From the NCBI GenBank assembly GCA_043808565.1, contig JAZDEQ010000034.1, positions 1 to 13,793 of the forward strand: a DNA stretch of 13,793 nt, given 5' to 3'. The notes below the pieces were generated by a model. The model was not told the origin of the DNA, made no database searches, and saw only the letters and a program-made list of their open reading frames with translations. Of the stretch, positions 6,137 to 13,538 are shown one piece after another; position 1 is the stretch's first letter; every line of letters begins with the position of its first letter. A program made the translations under genes and the position numbers. This stretch comes from UBA12403 sp043808565. Lineage in GTDB: Bacteria; Patescibacteriota; Patescibacteriia; UBA9934; GWF2-40-263.

Positions 6137-7507
6137 ATGAAACCCGCAATTCGAAAAATCATTTTTTGGGCCTTTCTGGCAACTTTTTTTATTTCTGCGC
6201 CATTAGTAGTTTTATATACAGCTGGATATCGCTGGAATTTTTCTCGTTTTTCTTTAGTTAAAACCGGTCTGCTCTCTATAACCACTTTCCCAAAAAACGC
6301 CACAATTTTTCTTGATGGCAAGCCGCAAAAAACTACGCCAGCAATTTTAGAAAATATTATGCCCGGTCTTCATAAAGTCCGTTTGCTCAAAGACGGCTAT
6401 TTATCATGGGAGAAAACTCTCGAAATCAAAGAACAAGAAACTACTTTTGCCCCCAAGGTTGTTCTTTTTTCTGATCAATCAACAGAAATCAAAGAAGACA
6501 TTAATTTTTCAACCGCGGTCTTTGATGCAACTGGCTATCGCTTGGGCTATGTTTTAGGCGAACAAGGTTGGTGGGAAATTTGGGTCAAAGATTTATCAAA
6601 TGACGAAAAAAAACTTTTATTGCGTTTACCGCAAAAAGAAATTCAACCCTTAGAAATTACTTGGTCGGCTAATGGTAAAAATCTTTTTGTGAAAGAAACC
6701 ACTAATGAAATTACCCAATGGCAAATTGTTGGTGCTGATGGTAGCAAACGTTTTGTTGTCGAAGATATTTTAAAAATCAATGGTTGGAAAGCCCTGGATA
6801 AAATAATTGCTATAACACCTGATCCTTTTGATGACAATATTATCTATGCTCAAACCGAAGAAACTGTTTGGCTAATTAATTTAAACGAAAATCGCGCCAA
6901 AAAACTTTTTGATCAAAACCTGGTAGTTTGGCAAAGAGGTGAACTTCTCCTCTTTTTACAACCAACTGAAAGCGGCGTGGAATTAACCCGCCAAGAAAAA
7001 GATACCACTCAACAAGTGGTGGCTAAAATTCCGGTCGGTAATTATCGCTTTCTTCCGGCCCCGCCAACTTTAGTTCTTTTACAAGATGTTGAGCGACACA
7101 AAATTATTCTAGTTGATGATCGTGGTATTGATAAGCCAATTTATTTGGAAGCCGCTGCTTTTGCGGCTTATTGGAATCCCGATAACCAAAAACAGCTCCT
7201 TTATGTTTCTGATTTTGAGCTGCATATTTATGATGCCGATCGCCAAAGTGACGAATTATTAACCAGAATTAGCTCACCAATTACTGGTGTGGCTTGGCAT
7301 CCTTCGGGTGCTGACATTTTATTTTCCGACAACCAAAATCTTTCAGCTATTGAACTCGATAAACGCGGCGCTGGTCGCAATGTTTTTCCCTTGGCTGGTC
7401 TTGAAACCATTGGCTCCTTTACTATTACTAATGACAGCAAAAAACTTTTCCTTTGCGGCGAAAAAAATGCGGTTCGTGGCGTCTTTGAAAAAAATTTAGG
7501 TTGGTAA
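6137..7507 (+). CDS. PEGA-domain protein with C-terminal beta-propeller-like region
   Basis: This 456-residue protein has an N-terminal membrane anchor (about 8-29) followed by YTAGYRWN, a motif often placed just after the anchor in related CPR proteins. A PEGA domain spans about 44-110 (GLLSITTFPKNATIFLDG, TTPAILENIMPGLHKVRLLKDGYLSWEK). The remainder is rich in short WEIW, GYRLGYV, ITWSANGKNLFV and GVAWHPSGADILFS blocks, which look like TolB/WD40-type blades. It is probably exposed on the cell surface and binds protein or glycan. No enzyme motif is visible. The start follows the predicted leaderless promoter and has no Shine-Dalgarno sequence. It diverges from the S41 protease and ends with its stop directly against that of the convergent glycosyltransferase. 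Confidence 0.85.
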   Translation: MKPAIRKIIFWAFLATFFISAPLVVLYTAGYRWNFSRFSLVKTGLLSITTFPKNATIFLDGKPQKTTPAILENIMPGLHKVRLLKDGYLSWEKTLEIKEQETTFAPKVVLFSDQSTEIKEDINFSTAVFDATGYRLGYVLGEQGWWEIWVKDLSNDEKKLLLRLPQKEIQPLEITWSANGKNLFVKETTNEITQWQIVGADGSKRFVVEDILKINGWKALDKIIAITPDPFDDNIIYAQTEETVWLINLNENRAKKLFDQNLVVWQRGELLLFLQPTESGVELTRQEKDTTQQVVAKIPVGNYRFLPAPPTLVLLQDVERHKIILVDDRGIDKPIYLEAAAFAAYWNPDNQKQLLYVSDFELHIYDADRQSDELLTRISSPITGVAWHPSGADILFSDNQNLSAIELDKRGAGRNVFPLAGLETIGSFTITNDSKKLFLCGEKNAVRGVFEKNLGW

Positions 7508-8590
7508 TCACCAACTAACTAACCTTTTTAAAATTTTAAAATAAAAATTTAAAACCGGATTAACCAAATTGTTCATCAAAGAATTATCGACTTCTTGATT
7601 AACAATTACTCCGGCTATAAACTTCAACATCTCACGATCGGTTTTAGCTCGTAAATTTTTAATCAGAGCTCGGCGTTTAAAAATCCGTTGCCAGGTGGCC
7701 GGCCGGAAAAAATAAACACCCGACCGAAGTTTTTCTTTCCACCAACCAGATTTAAAAGAAAAAACCAATGTCCCTAATTCCATTATCAAAGCGGCCGGTA
7801 GTATTAATAAAAGCGTCGGCCATTTATAATTGGCTAAATTGGTAAGATGGCGATTACGCTCCATAAGATAAAACTTTTTTATACTCCTAGAAAATTCGTA
7901 ATGGTGAAAAATTTTTGATTCTGGATCCAGCAAAATATCAAACCCAGCCAAACGGGCTCGCCAACCTAAATCCAAGTCTTCGTGATACATAAAATAATCT
8001 GGATCAAAAAGCCCGCCAATTTTTTCTAAAACTTTCGTCCGAACCAATAAACCAGCGCCACTGGGATAAAACATTGGCAGATCATTTTTTAATTCTTCAA
8101 GGCGCTGGCGATGACCCAAGGAAAAACCAAAACCCAAAAAATGCATAGCATTTCCTATAGAATTAATCTGTTCGCCGTTGTCCATCATAACTAATGACTG
8201 AACTAAAGCCGCCCGAGGATTTTCTTCGGCCACGGCCACGGCTTTTGATAAAAAATCCGGAGCCACCCAAGCGTCATCATTTAACAAATATAAATAATCC
8301 GGCGACCAATCTTTAGTTAAATTGCTCGCCTCGACGTGGCCGCCAGCAAAGCCGGGGTTAGTCGGGCTATTAAAAAAAATGATTTCTGGCAAAGTCAAAC
8401 CAGATTTTGGCAACCAGGTTTTACAAAAATAATCACCGTTGACCGAATCCGCCAAAAAACTTTTCCAAACCACCAGTTGCCAATCAGACTTAGGATAATC
8501 AACCTTTTCCAACGAAGAAAAAAGCTTATCGATTTCCTCGGGTGACGTAGCGTAAAGTAAAATTTGCACTACGACTTTGGGATAGCTCAT
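7508..8590 (-). CDS. Family 2 glycosyltransferase (GT2), last in the cluster
   Basis: This encodes a 360-residue GT-A fold inverting glycosyltransferase that would transfer a sugar from a nucleotide donor to a surface-glycan intermediate on the cytoplasmic membrane face. Motifs include NPGFAGGHVEASN (78-90), the metal-binding LLNDDA (102-107), PSGAGLLVR (176-184), GGLFDPDYFMYHEDLDLGWRARLAG (192-216) with the catalytic-type ED pair at 204-205, and the later HHYEFSRSIKKFYLMERNRH (229-248). Hydrophobic residues at about 257-278 should attach it to the membrane. Donor and acceptor are unknown. It starts 6 nt after the RhuM stop, without a Shine-Dalgarno sequence. The stop TGA directly abuts the TAA of the convergent PEGA gene, with no room for a separate terminator. 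Confidence 0.92.
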   Translation of the reverse strand: MSYPKVVVQILLYATSPEEIDKLFSSLEKVDYPKSDWQLVVWKSFLADSVNGDYFCKTWLPKSGLTLPEIIFFNSPTNPGFAGGHVEASNLTKDWSPDYLYLLNDDAWVAPDFLSKAVAVAEENPRAALVQSLVMMDNGEQINSIGNAMHFLGFGFSLGHRQRLEELKNDLPMFYPSGAGLLVRTKVLEKIGGLFDPDYFMYHEDLDLGWRARLAGFDILLDPESKIFHHYEFSRSIKKFYLMERNRHLTNLANYKWPTLLLILPAALIMELGTLVFSFKSGWWKEKLRSGVYFFRPATWQRIFKRRALIKNLRAKTDREMLKFIAGVIVNQEVDNSLMNNLVNPVLNFYFKILKRLVSW

Positions 8591-8596
8591 ATTTTT

Positions 8597-9640
8597 TTAT
8601 TTCTTTTTTTTCTCCTGGCTTTCTAAAAGTTTTTTTACCTCGCGATCAAAATCTGAAACATAATTTTTATCTTGAACAACACGATATTTTTCATATTCAT
8701 CAAGAGCCAAGGCTTCGGCGACTTCATGGCTTATTTTACCAGCCTTCATCAAAATTTCTCGCTCGTTAAATTTCAAAAAAGCGTCCAGTTTAGCCACCCA
8801 GTCTTTCATATACATCAAAATTCCCCGCTGTGCCTGCGCTTCTGCAAAGTCAAGATACATGGTTACAATCCGATTAAGCTGATCGAGTTCTTTTTCGTTA
8901 AGATAATTTTTAGCAATCACCACATCAGATTCTCGAATTTGACCCTTAGGAGAATTCTTCCAAACCGTAAGTCCCATATTGACTTTTGCCCAATCCGCTC
9001 TTTCACGAATTATCTCAGCGGCAGTTTTGCCAGTAATTGCAAAATGAAGTTTATTTTGCACCGTGGCAAAAAAATGTTTGGTTATGTCGCTATCAGGCAA
9101 ATAATCAGCGCTACATTGGGCATAGATATCAGTAATTTTTTGATACATGCGTCTTTCGCTCGATCGAATGTTACGTATCCTGGCCAGCTGCTCCTCAAAA
9201 TAATCTTTACCAAAAATATTATAAGGATCTTTCAACTTTTCATCATTCATCGTAAAACCTTTTATAATATATTCCTTTAAACGCTCGGTTGCCCAAATAC
9301 GAAATTGCGTAGCCTGTGAACTATTAACTCGATACCCAATAGACAAAATAACATCAAGATTGTAAAATTTGGTTTTATAAATCTTTCTATCACTAGCAGT
9401 ATGTTCCAAAATGGAACTAACTGAATTTTCATCCAATTCTTTACTTTCAAAAATATTCTTAAGATGTTTTGTAATAGCTGGCCTTTGCACACCAAACAAA
9501 AGTGCTATTTTTTCTTGGGTCAACCAAATGTTTTCATCACGCAAAAATATCTCCACTTTCACGTTACCGTTTGTGGTTGTATAAAGCAAAAATTCAGTAA
9601 AGCTATTATTGGGAACGATTTTTTGTTTTTTTTTGGCCAT
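8597..9640 (-). CDS. RhuM-family protein
   Basis: This 347-residue protein matches the RhuM family, named after a Salmonella pathogenicity-island-3 gene. The N-terminal DNA-binding-like segment WLTQEKIALLFGVQRPAITKHLKNIFESKELDENSV (39-74) is followed by the hallmark block YNLDVILSIGYRVNSSQATQFRIWATERLKEYIIKG (93-128). The C-terminal helical region holds LHFAITGKTAAEIIRERADWAKVNMGLT (198-225). The molecular function of RhuM is not settled; the helix-turn-helix-like N-terminus suggests nucleic acid binding. It sits between two glycosyltransferase genes on the same strand, 13 nt after one and 6 nt before the next, so it should be cotranscribed with them. Family members are often found on mobile or accessory loci, which makes this placement unusual. 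No Shine-Dalgarno sequence. Length and motifs look complete. Confidence 0.9.
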   Translation of the reverse strand: MAKKKQKIVPNNSFTEFLLYTTTNGNVKVEIFLRDENIWLTQEKIALLFGVQRPAITKHLKNIFESKELDENSVSSILEHTASDRKIYKTKFYNLDVILSIGYRVNSSQATQFRIWATERLKEYIIKGFTMNDEKLKDPYNIFGKDYFEEQLARIRNIRSSERRMYQKITDIYAQCSADYLPDSDITKHFFATVQNKLHFAITGKTAAEIIRERADWAKVNMGLTVWKNSPKGQIRESDVVIAKNYLNEKELDQLNRIVTMYLDFAEAQAQRGILMYMKDWVAKLDAFLKFNEREILMKAGKISHEVAEALALDEYEKYRVVQDKNYVSDFDREVKKLLESQEKKKK

Positions 9641-9653
9641 AAAAGTTTAAAAA

Positions 9654-10466
9654 TCATATTTTTTTGCCAAACCATTTAAAAGTATATTTAATCCAACTGA
9701 CAATGTGGGCTCGAGCCATTCGGTTTTTTAATAAACCTTTAATTAAACCGCCGCTAACGGCCGAACCCTTGCCATAAGAATGAAGCAATTTAACTTCTGG
9801 CAAATAATAAACCGGCCGATTTTTTTGCCAACAACGCCGACATAAATCCACGTCTTCATAATACATAAAAAAACGCTCATCAAAACCACCCAACTCTTTA
9901 AAAAAACCGCTTTCGATCATAAAAGCCGAACCCTGAACCCAATCAACCATCCGAACTTTTTGATGATTATAATCTTCCATTAAAAATTCTTGCCGATGCC
10001 TTTCCGCGGCGGTTTTAGATAAAACTGAAGTTCGTTGAGCAATGGGCGAAAACCATTTAGGAAAACGTCGACAGGTGTCTTGAACTCGACCGTCGGGATA
10101 GCACACCTGGGGCGCGACCAAACCGATTTTGGGGCAGGCTTGGAGAAAATCTCGCAGTTGGTCTAATAAATTCAGATCAATAATCACGGTATCGGGATTT
10201 AAAAAGAAATAATAATCCGCTTCAACTTCGGCCGCGCCGCGATTACTAGAATGGCCCATGCCATAATTTTGATTTCGTAAAATCACGGTCGCCTTTGGTA
10301 AATGTTGTTTAACTAAAGAATGGGCTTCAAAAGTTGTCGAATTATTATCGACTAAAACAAATTTTATTTTTAAATTACTCGACCGTAAAAGACAACCAAC
10401 CGATGGTAGACATTCGGGATCGATTTTATCTTTGGTTACCGTAATAACGGCCACGTCGTATTTCAT
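9654..10466 (-). CDS. Family 2 glycosyltransferase (GT2), rhamnosyltransferase-like
   Basis: This encodes 270 residues starting at MKYDVAVITVT. An upstream in-frame ATG at 10490 would add 8 residues, but 10466 gives the classic ATGA overlap with the previous gene's stop (10465-10463), and the GT2 fold starts there. Motifs are LVDNNST (38-44), NYGMGHSSNRG (67-77), FLNPDT (88-93), WVQGSAFMI (176-184), GGFDERFFMYYEDVDLCRR (193-211) with ED at 204-205, and His229 in LLHSYGKGS. This organisation resembles WbbL-type rhamnosyltransferases, so a deoxysugar donor is plausible, but specificity cannot be read. No clear transmembrane segment is seen; the basic C-terminus (IKYTFKWFGKKI) may touch the membrane. 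It is translationally coupled to the upstream GT2. Confidence 0.9.
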   Translation of the reverse strand: MKYDVAVITVTKDKIDPECLPSVGCLLRSSNLKIKFVLVDNNSTTFEAHSLVKQHLPKATVILRNQNYGMGHSSNRGAAEVEADYYFFLNPDTVIIDLNLLDQLRDFLQACPKIGLVAPQVCYPDGRVQDTCRRFPKWFSPIAQRTSVLSKTAAERHRQEFLMEDYNHQKVRMVDWVQGSAFMIESGFFKELGGFDERFFMYYEDVDLCRRCWQKNRPVYYLPEVKLLHSYGKGSAVSGGLIKGLLKNRMARAHIVSWIKYTFKWFGKKI

Positions 10467-11356
10467 AAAAAGTCCAAAAAAGTTCGCCAAACAATCGACG
10501 GCTGAGTAAACAAAAAATAAAAAAATTTAATCGCTTCAAATGGAATAATCGCCCAGCCATTCCTCAACCAATCTTGAAACACTAAATGTTTCCGCAAATT
10601 TCGCCAATGATTTCGATAAGATAAAAACTGTAGCTCAACAGAAATTTTTTTTCGACTAGAGAAAGATTGAAATGATCTTTTGTGAAAAGCCCGGGCTTCA
10701 GGAATCATCATTGCCAACCAACCGGTCTTTTTCAGACGATAAGCCACGTCAACATCTTCTTTGTAATTAATATAAGTCGGATCAAAAAGCTGGTCGCCGA
10801 CAGCCGATCGACGATACATCGGGAGACAGCCGGAAACGCCAAAAACTTCGACTGGTTCTGAGCTCGGCACAAAAGTTTTTCCGGCTTCGAGATCAAAAAC
10901 TTTATGGGCACGATTTTTGCCTAAACCGAGCGAGTCAACAATTTCGGTTTTTTTGACCGAACCATCTTCGAGAAAATGCCAACGCAAAATCGCGCCAGCG
11001 ACCGCGCCAACTTTTTGGTTTTCATCGAGGAATTTTTTGAGACGAGCAATATAATCCGTTTCAAAAATTATGTCATCGTTCACGAGCATAACATAATCAG
11101 CATTATTTTTCTCGTAAAGAAATTCGTGACCGCCGGAAAAACCCAGATTTTTATCGGAGAAAAAAAATTCAATCGGAAAATCAGGTTCGGTTTTTTTAAT
11201 TACTGAAGTTTGTTTTTCTCGCATCTCAGGTGATGAGCCGTTATCCAAAACCAAAAGCTTCCAATCTTTATCGGTTTGGTTTTTCAGTGACGCAAAAAGC
11301 GGCGGCAGGGTTTCCGCTTGTTTAAAAGTTAAAAGCTGTAAAACTAACGTGGCCAT
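10463..11356 (-). CDS. Family 2 glycosyltransferase (GT2)
   Basis: This encodes 297 residues counted from the ATG at 11356. The reading frame extends 26 codons further upstream (to 11434), but that part lies wholly inside the preceding gene, and the GT2 N-terminus (MATLVLQLLTFKQAETLPPLFASL) begins at 11356. Motifs are VLDNGSS (36-42), NLGFSGGHEFLY (70-81), metal-binding VNDD (92-95), VSGCLPMYRR (174-183), FDPTYINYKEDVDVAYRLKKTGW (191-213) with ED at 200-201, His225 and the basic YRNHWRNLRKH (247-257). A hydrophobic C-terminal patch lies at about 268-292. It overlaps the upstream gene by 13 bp and the downstream gene by 4 bp (ATGA), so translation of the three GT2 genes is coupled. Donor and acceptor are unknown. 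Confidence 0.9.
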   Translation of the reverse strand: MATLVLQLLTFKQAETLPPLFASLKNQTDKDWKLLVLDNGSSPEMREKQTSVIKKTEPDFPIEFFFSDKNLGFSGGHEFLYEKNNADYVMLVNDDIIFETDYIARLKKFLDENQKVGAVAGAILRWHFLEDGSVKKTEIVDSLGLGKNRAHKVFDLEAGKTFVPSSEPVEVFGVSGCLPMYRRSAVGDQLFDPTYINYKEDVDVAYRLKKTGWLAMMIPEARAFHKRSFQSFSSRKKISVELQFLSYRNHWRNLRKHLVFQDWLRNGWAIIPFEAIKFFYFLFTQPSIVWRTFLDFL

Positions 11357-12204
11357 AAGTCGGCAAAAAATCCTAGAATAATAACCAACGGCCGCAGACA
11401 GAAAAAAACTGTTCCTTGCCACCAAGGTTGCCATTTAAAAAAATAATTGGTTAAACTGCGAGAAAACATGGCTTGTTTTTTTCTAAATGAAACTTTTTTA
11501 ACCGACTGACCGATCAGATCTAAACAACTAACACTGGCTTCGTACCAAACCTTAAGACCTGTTTGACGAACCCGTCGACAAAAATCCACTTCCTCAAACC
11601 AAAAGAAAAAATTCTTTTCATCCAAAAAACCAACTTTATCCAAAACATCTCGCCGAAAAGCAAAAAACGAACCGCGAACCTGTTCTACCTCAGCGGATTT
11701 TTGATAATCAAAATCTTTGAACAAATAATTATCAACAATTTTAGGAAAAAAATGCGGCAGTTTTAAAAGAATAGCCAGCTGACTCCAAAAATCAGGATCG
11801 CGACGAACCGATGGTAAAATCGAATTGTCCGCCTTTAAAAGTTTTACGCCTAGAACACCGATTTCCTTTCGTTCATTCAGAGTTTCAAAAACTTTTTCTA
11901 AAGTTCCCTCTTTAACCACCATGTCCGCATTTAAAAGAATCAAAACTTCGCCTCGAGCGATTCGTAAACCCTGATTGCTAGCATGAGCAAAACCGCTGTT
12001 CCAATCATTTTGGATGAGTTCAATCTGAGGAAATTCTTCATGCACCATTTTAGCGCTACCATCAGACGAACCGTTTTCAACCACAATGACTTCGAAAGGA
12101 AAACGACAAGTCAACTTAAAAAGAGATTCCAAATTATTTTTAAGAATCTCTCTGGTATTGAAAGATGGAATAATCAAACTAATTTTTTTAACATTTTCTT
12201 CCAT
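11344..12204 (-). CDS. Family 2 glycosyltransferase (GT2), first in the cluster
   Basis: This encodes a 286-residue GT-A enzyme. Motifs are SLIIPSFNT (9-17), VVENGSSDGSA (41-51), NSGFAHASNQGL (69-80), LLNADM (90-95), VRGSFFAFRRDVLDKVGFLDE (176-196) and FFFWFEEVDFCRRVRQTG (199-216) with EE-x-D at 204-207. The region that usually carries a His before a G-x-S (as in HxGGxS of WbbL-like enzymes) reads SCLDLIGQSVKK (226-237), so that His is replaced. A hydrophobic stretch at about 264-281 suggests membrane attachment. It starts 3 nt after the nucleotidyltransferase stop. GGAG within that gene's last codons lies 9 nt before the ATG and may act as a ribosome binding site. Sugar specificity is unknown. 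Confidence 0.9.
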   Translation of the reverse strand: MEENVKKISLIIPSFNTREILKNNLESLFKLTCRFPFEVIVVENGSSDGSAKMVHEEFPQIELIQNDWNSGFAHASNQGLRIARGEVLILLNADMVVKEGTLEKVFETLNERKEIGVLGVKLLKADNSILPSVRRDPDFWSQLAILLKLPHFFPKIVDNYLFKDFDYQKSAEVEQVRGSFFAFRRDVLDKVGFLDEKNFFFWFEEVDFCRRVRQTGLKVWYEASVSCLDLIGQSVKKVSFRKKQAMFSRSLTNYFFKWQPWWQGTVFFCLRPLVIILGFFADLWPR

Positions 12205-12207
12205 AGT

Positions 12208-13293
12208 TTACAACTCCACCCGACTATTATCACCAATAACCATACGGTGACCAGATTTTGGATGAGTGCAGGTAGCATTAACAATCTGTGCATTTTGGCC
12301 AAGTAGACTATCAACAATACGAATTGGCGTATCAATTTTTACGCCTTTAAAAATAATCGAGTGTTCAACCTCGGCGCCACGAATAATCGTACTTTCACCG
12401 ATCGAGGTGTAAGGACCAACGTAAGAAGAAACAATCTCGCAGTCATCACCAATAACCACTGGACCACGAATTAAACTGTCAGCGGTAATTTTTACATTTT
12501 TACCAATCTTTACATAACCTTGAATCTGGGCTTCGACTGGTACTTCACTTTCAATGGTAAAAGCACTTTTTGGCGTGTCGGCCATAATCAAAGCGTTGCC
12601 TTCAATCAAGGCTTCGGGCGTCCCGGTATCTTTCCACCAACCAGTAATTTCTTCATAGCCGACTTTTTTACCGGCTTGAATATACCAAGTAATCATGTCG
12701 GTAATTTCGTATTCGCCACGAGCTGATGGTTGGATATTTTTGAAACCCTCAAAAAATTCTTGACTGAAAAAATAAATTCCTGTCACGGCAAAAGGCGATG
12801 GTGGATCTTTAGGTTTTTCGATAACGCGAATAATTTTTTTCTCGGCATCAAATTCCGGCACACCGAAGCGTTGCGGATCTTTGACTCGAGATAAAGTGAC
12901 CAAGCAATCCAAATTTTCCTGTTCGTATTTTTCCTTCATCTTTTTAATACTGCCAAGAACAATATTGTCGCCAAGAAAAAATATAAATGAATCGCCACGC
13001 AAAAAATCTTGAGCATTATTAACCGCGTGAGCAATACCTTTGGCTCCGCCAACTTGTTCGATATAAACAATCTTCGCGCCCCAACGCGAGCCATCGCCAA
13101 AATACGAAGTCATAATCTCGGTTTCACCAGGATTAATATTGATGGCAATTTCCGTCACCCCAGCTTCGGTGATTTTTTCAATCACGTGCTCAAGCATTGG
13201 CTTGTTGGCTAATGGGATAAGATGTTTGTTGATAGTCCAGGTGATTGGCCGCAAACGAGTGGAACGACCACCGGCGGCGATTAAGGCTTTCAT
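12208..13293 (-). CDS. Sugar-1-phosphate nucleotidyltransferase, long RmlA/StrD type
   Basis: This 361-residue enzyme joins a nucleotide to a sugar 1-phosphate, most likely dTTP plus glucose 1-phosphate to dTDP-glucose, the entry point to dTDP-rhamnose and other deoxysugars. The N-terminal signature AAGGRSTRLRP (6-16), then NKHLIPLANKPM (22-33), FLGDN (106-110), FGVPEFD (143-149), VIEKPKDPPS (157-166), TGIYFF (171-176), RGEYEITD (192-199) and GWWKDTGTPE (218-227) define the catalytic domain. From about 250 a left-handed beta-helix of hexapeptide repeats (VKIGKN, VVIGDDCEI, TSIGEST, MVIGDN) marks the long form of StrD type. It leads the glycan operon. No RmlB, C or D lies in the window, so the final sugar is unknown. 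UTP-glucose specificity cannot be excluded. No Shine-Dalgarno sequence. Confidence 0.92.
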   Translation of the reverse strand: MKALIAAGGRSTRLRPITWTINKHLIPLANKPMLEHVIEKITEAGVTEIAININPGETEIMTSYFGDGSRWGAKIVYIEQVGGAKGIAHAVNNAQDFLRGDSFIFFLGDNIVLGSIKKMKEKYEQENLDCLVTLSRVKDPQRFGVPEFDAEKKIIRVIEKPKDPPSPFAVTGIYFFSQEFFEGFKNIQPSARGEYEITDMITWYIQAGKKVGYEEITGWWKDTGTPEALIEGNALIMADTPKSAFTIESEVPVEAQIQGYVKIGKNVKITADSLIRGPVVIGDDCEIVSSYVGPYTSIGESTIIRGAEVEHSIIFKGVKIDTPIRIVDSLLGQNAQIVNATCTHPKSGHRMVIGDNSRVEL

Positions 13294-13303
13294 AGAGGAA
13301 ACG

Positions 13304-13332
13304 AATTACGAATTTGTTACGAATATACTAAT
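13304..13332 (-). promoter_or_regulatory. Promoter/leader motif shared with rplI
   Basis: On the + strand AATTACGAATTT, three bases, ACGAATATAC, T, AAT nearly repeats 2832-2859 and ends 10 nt before the start codon of the nucleotidyltransferase gene. The coding strand contains TATATT (13327-13322) at the same place as the rplI -10. No good -35 is seen here, so promoter activity is less certain than at rplI. Confidence 0.45.
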
Positions 13333-13405
13333 ATTGAGTCGGTTTTTGGTGGTTGGGTGAATGTTTTTATACTACCCGGATTATTGAAGAAAATCAAGAA
13401 ACTGT

Positions 13406-13454
13406 TGGGGGTGGGGCGTTTAGGCGTTGATGGGCGTTATGGGGCGTTTTTTTG
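13406..13454. repeat. G-rich GGCGTT short repeats
   Basis: GGCGTT recurs at 13415, 13423, 13433 and 13443 with 8-10 nt spacing, in a stretch that starts with five and four Gs and ends in seven Ts. It is low-complexity intergenic sequence, similar in style to the GGTGATT array but with a different unit. The rest of 13294-13475 shows no gene. Confidence 0.55.
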
Positions 13455-13476
13455 TTTCAAGTTAAAAAACCTCTTT

Positions 13477-13509
13477 AAAAAGCAAACACCGTCCTAAGAG
13501 AGGGCGGTG
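13477..13509 (-). terminator. Intrinsic terminator of a - strand unit at the right edge
   Basis: On the - strand CACCGCCCT (13509-13501) pairs with AGGACGGTG (13495-13487), a 9 bp stem with one G-U pair and a 5 nt loop, followed by TTTGCTTTTT. It lies about 30 nt after the TAA at 13539 and shows that - strand transcription enters from the right edge and ends here. Confidence 0.65.
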
Positions 13510-13538
13510 CGACGTGGGTGGCTCGAAAGATACGTGAG

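Noticed and set aside
6055..6321. Open frame of 88 codons on the - strand across the divergent region
   Set aside because: It covers the start of the PEGA gene and the divergent promoter, has no recognisable content and would collide with the clear S41/PEGA arrangement.
8672..9280. Long + strand open frame (202 codons) opposite the RhuM gene
   Set aside because: It lies entirely within the well-supported RhuM gene on the other strand, has no initiation signals and its translation resembles no protein. It is a shadow frame.
11357..11434. Upstream extension of the second GT2 to an ATG at 11434
   Set aside because: The extra 26 residues lie wholly inside the preceding gene, are unlike a GT2 N-terminus, and the ATG at 11356 gives a normal fold start and short overlap.
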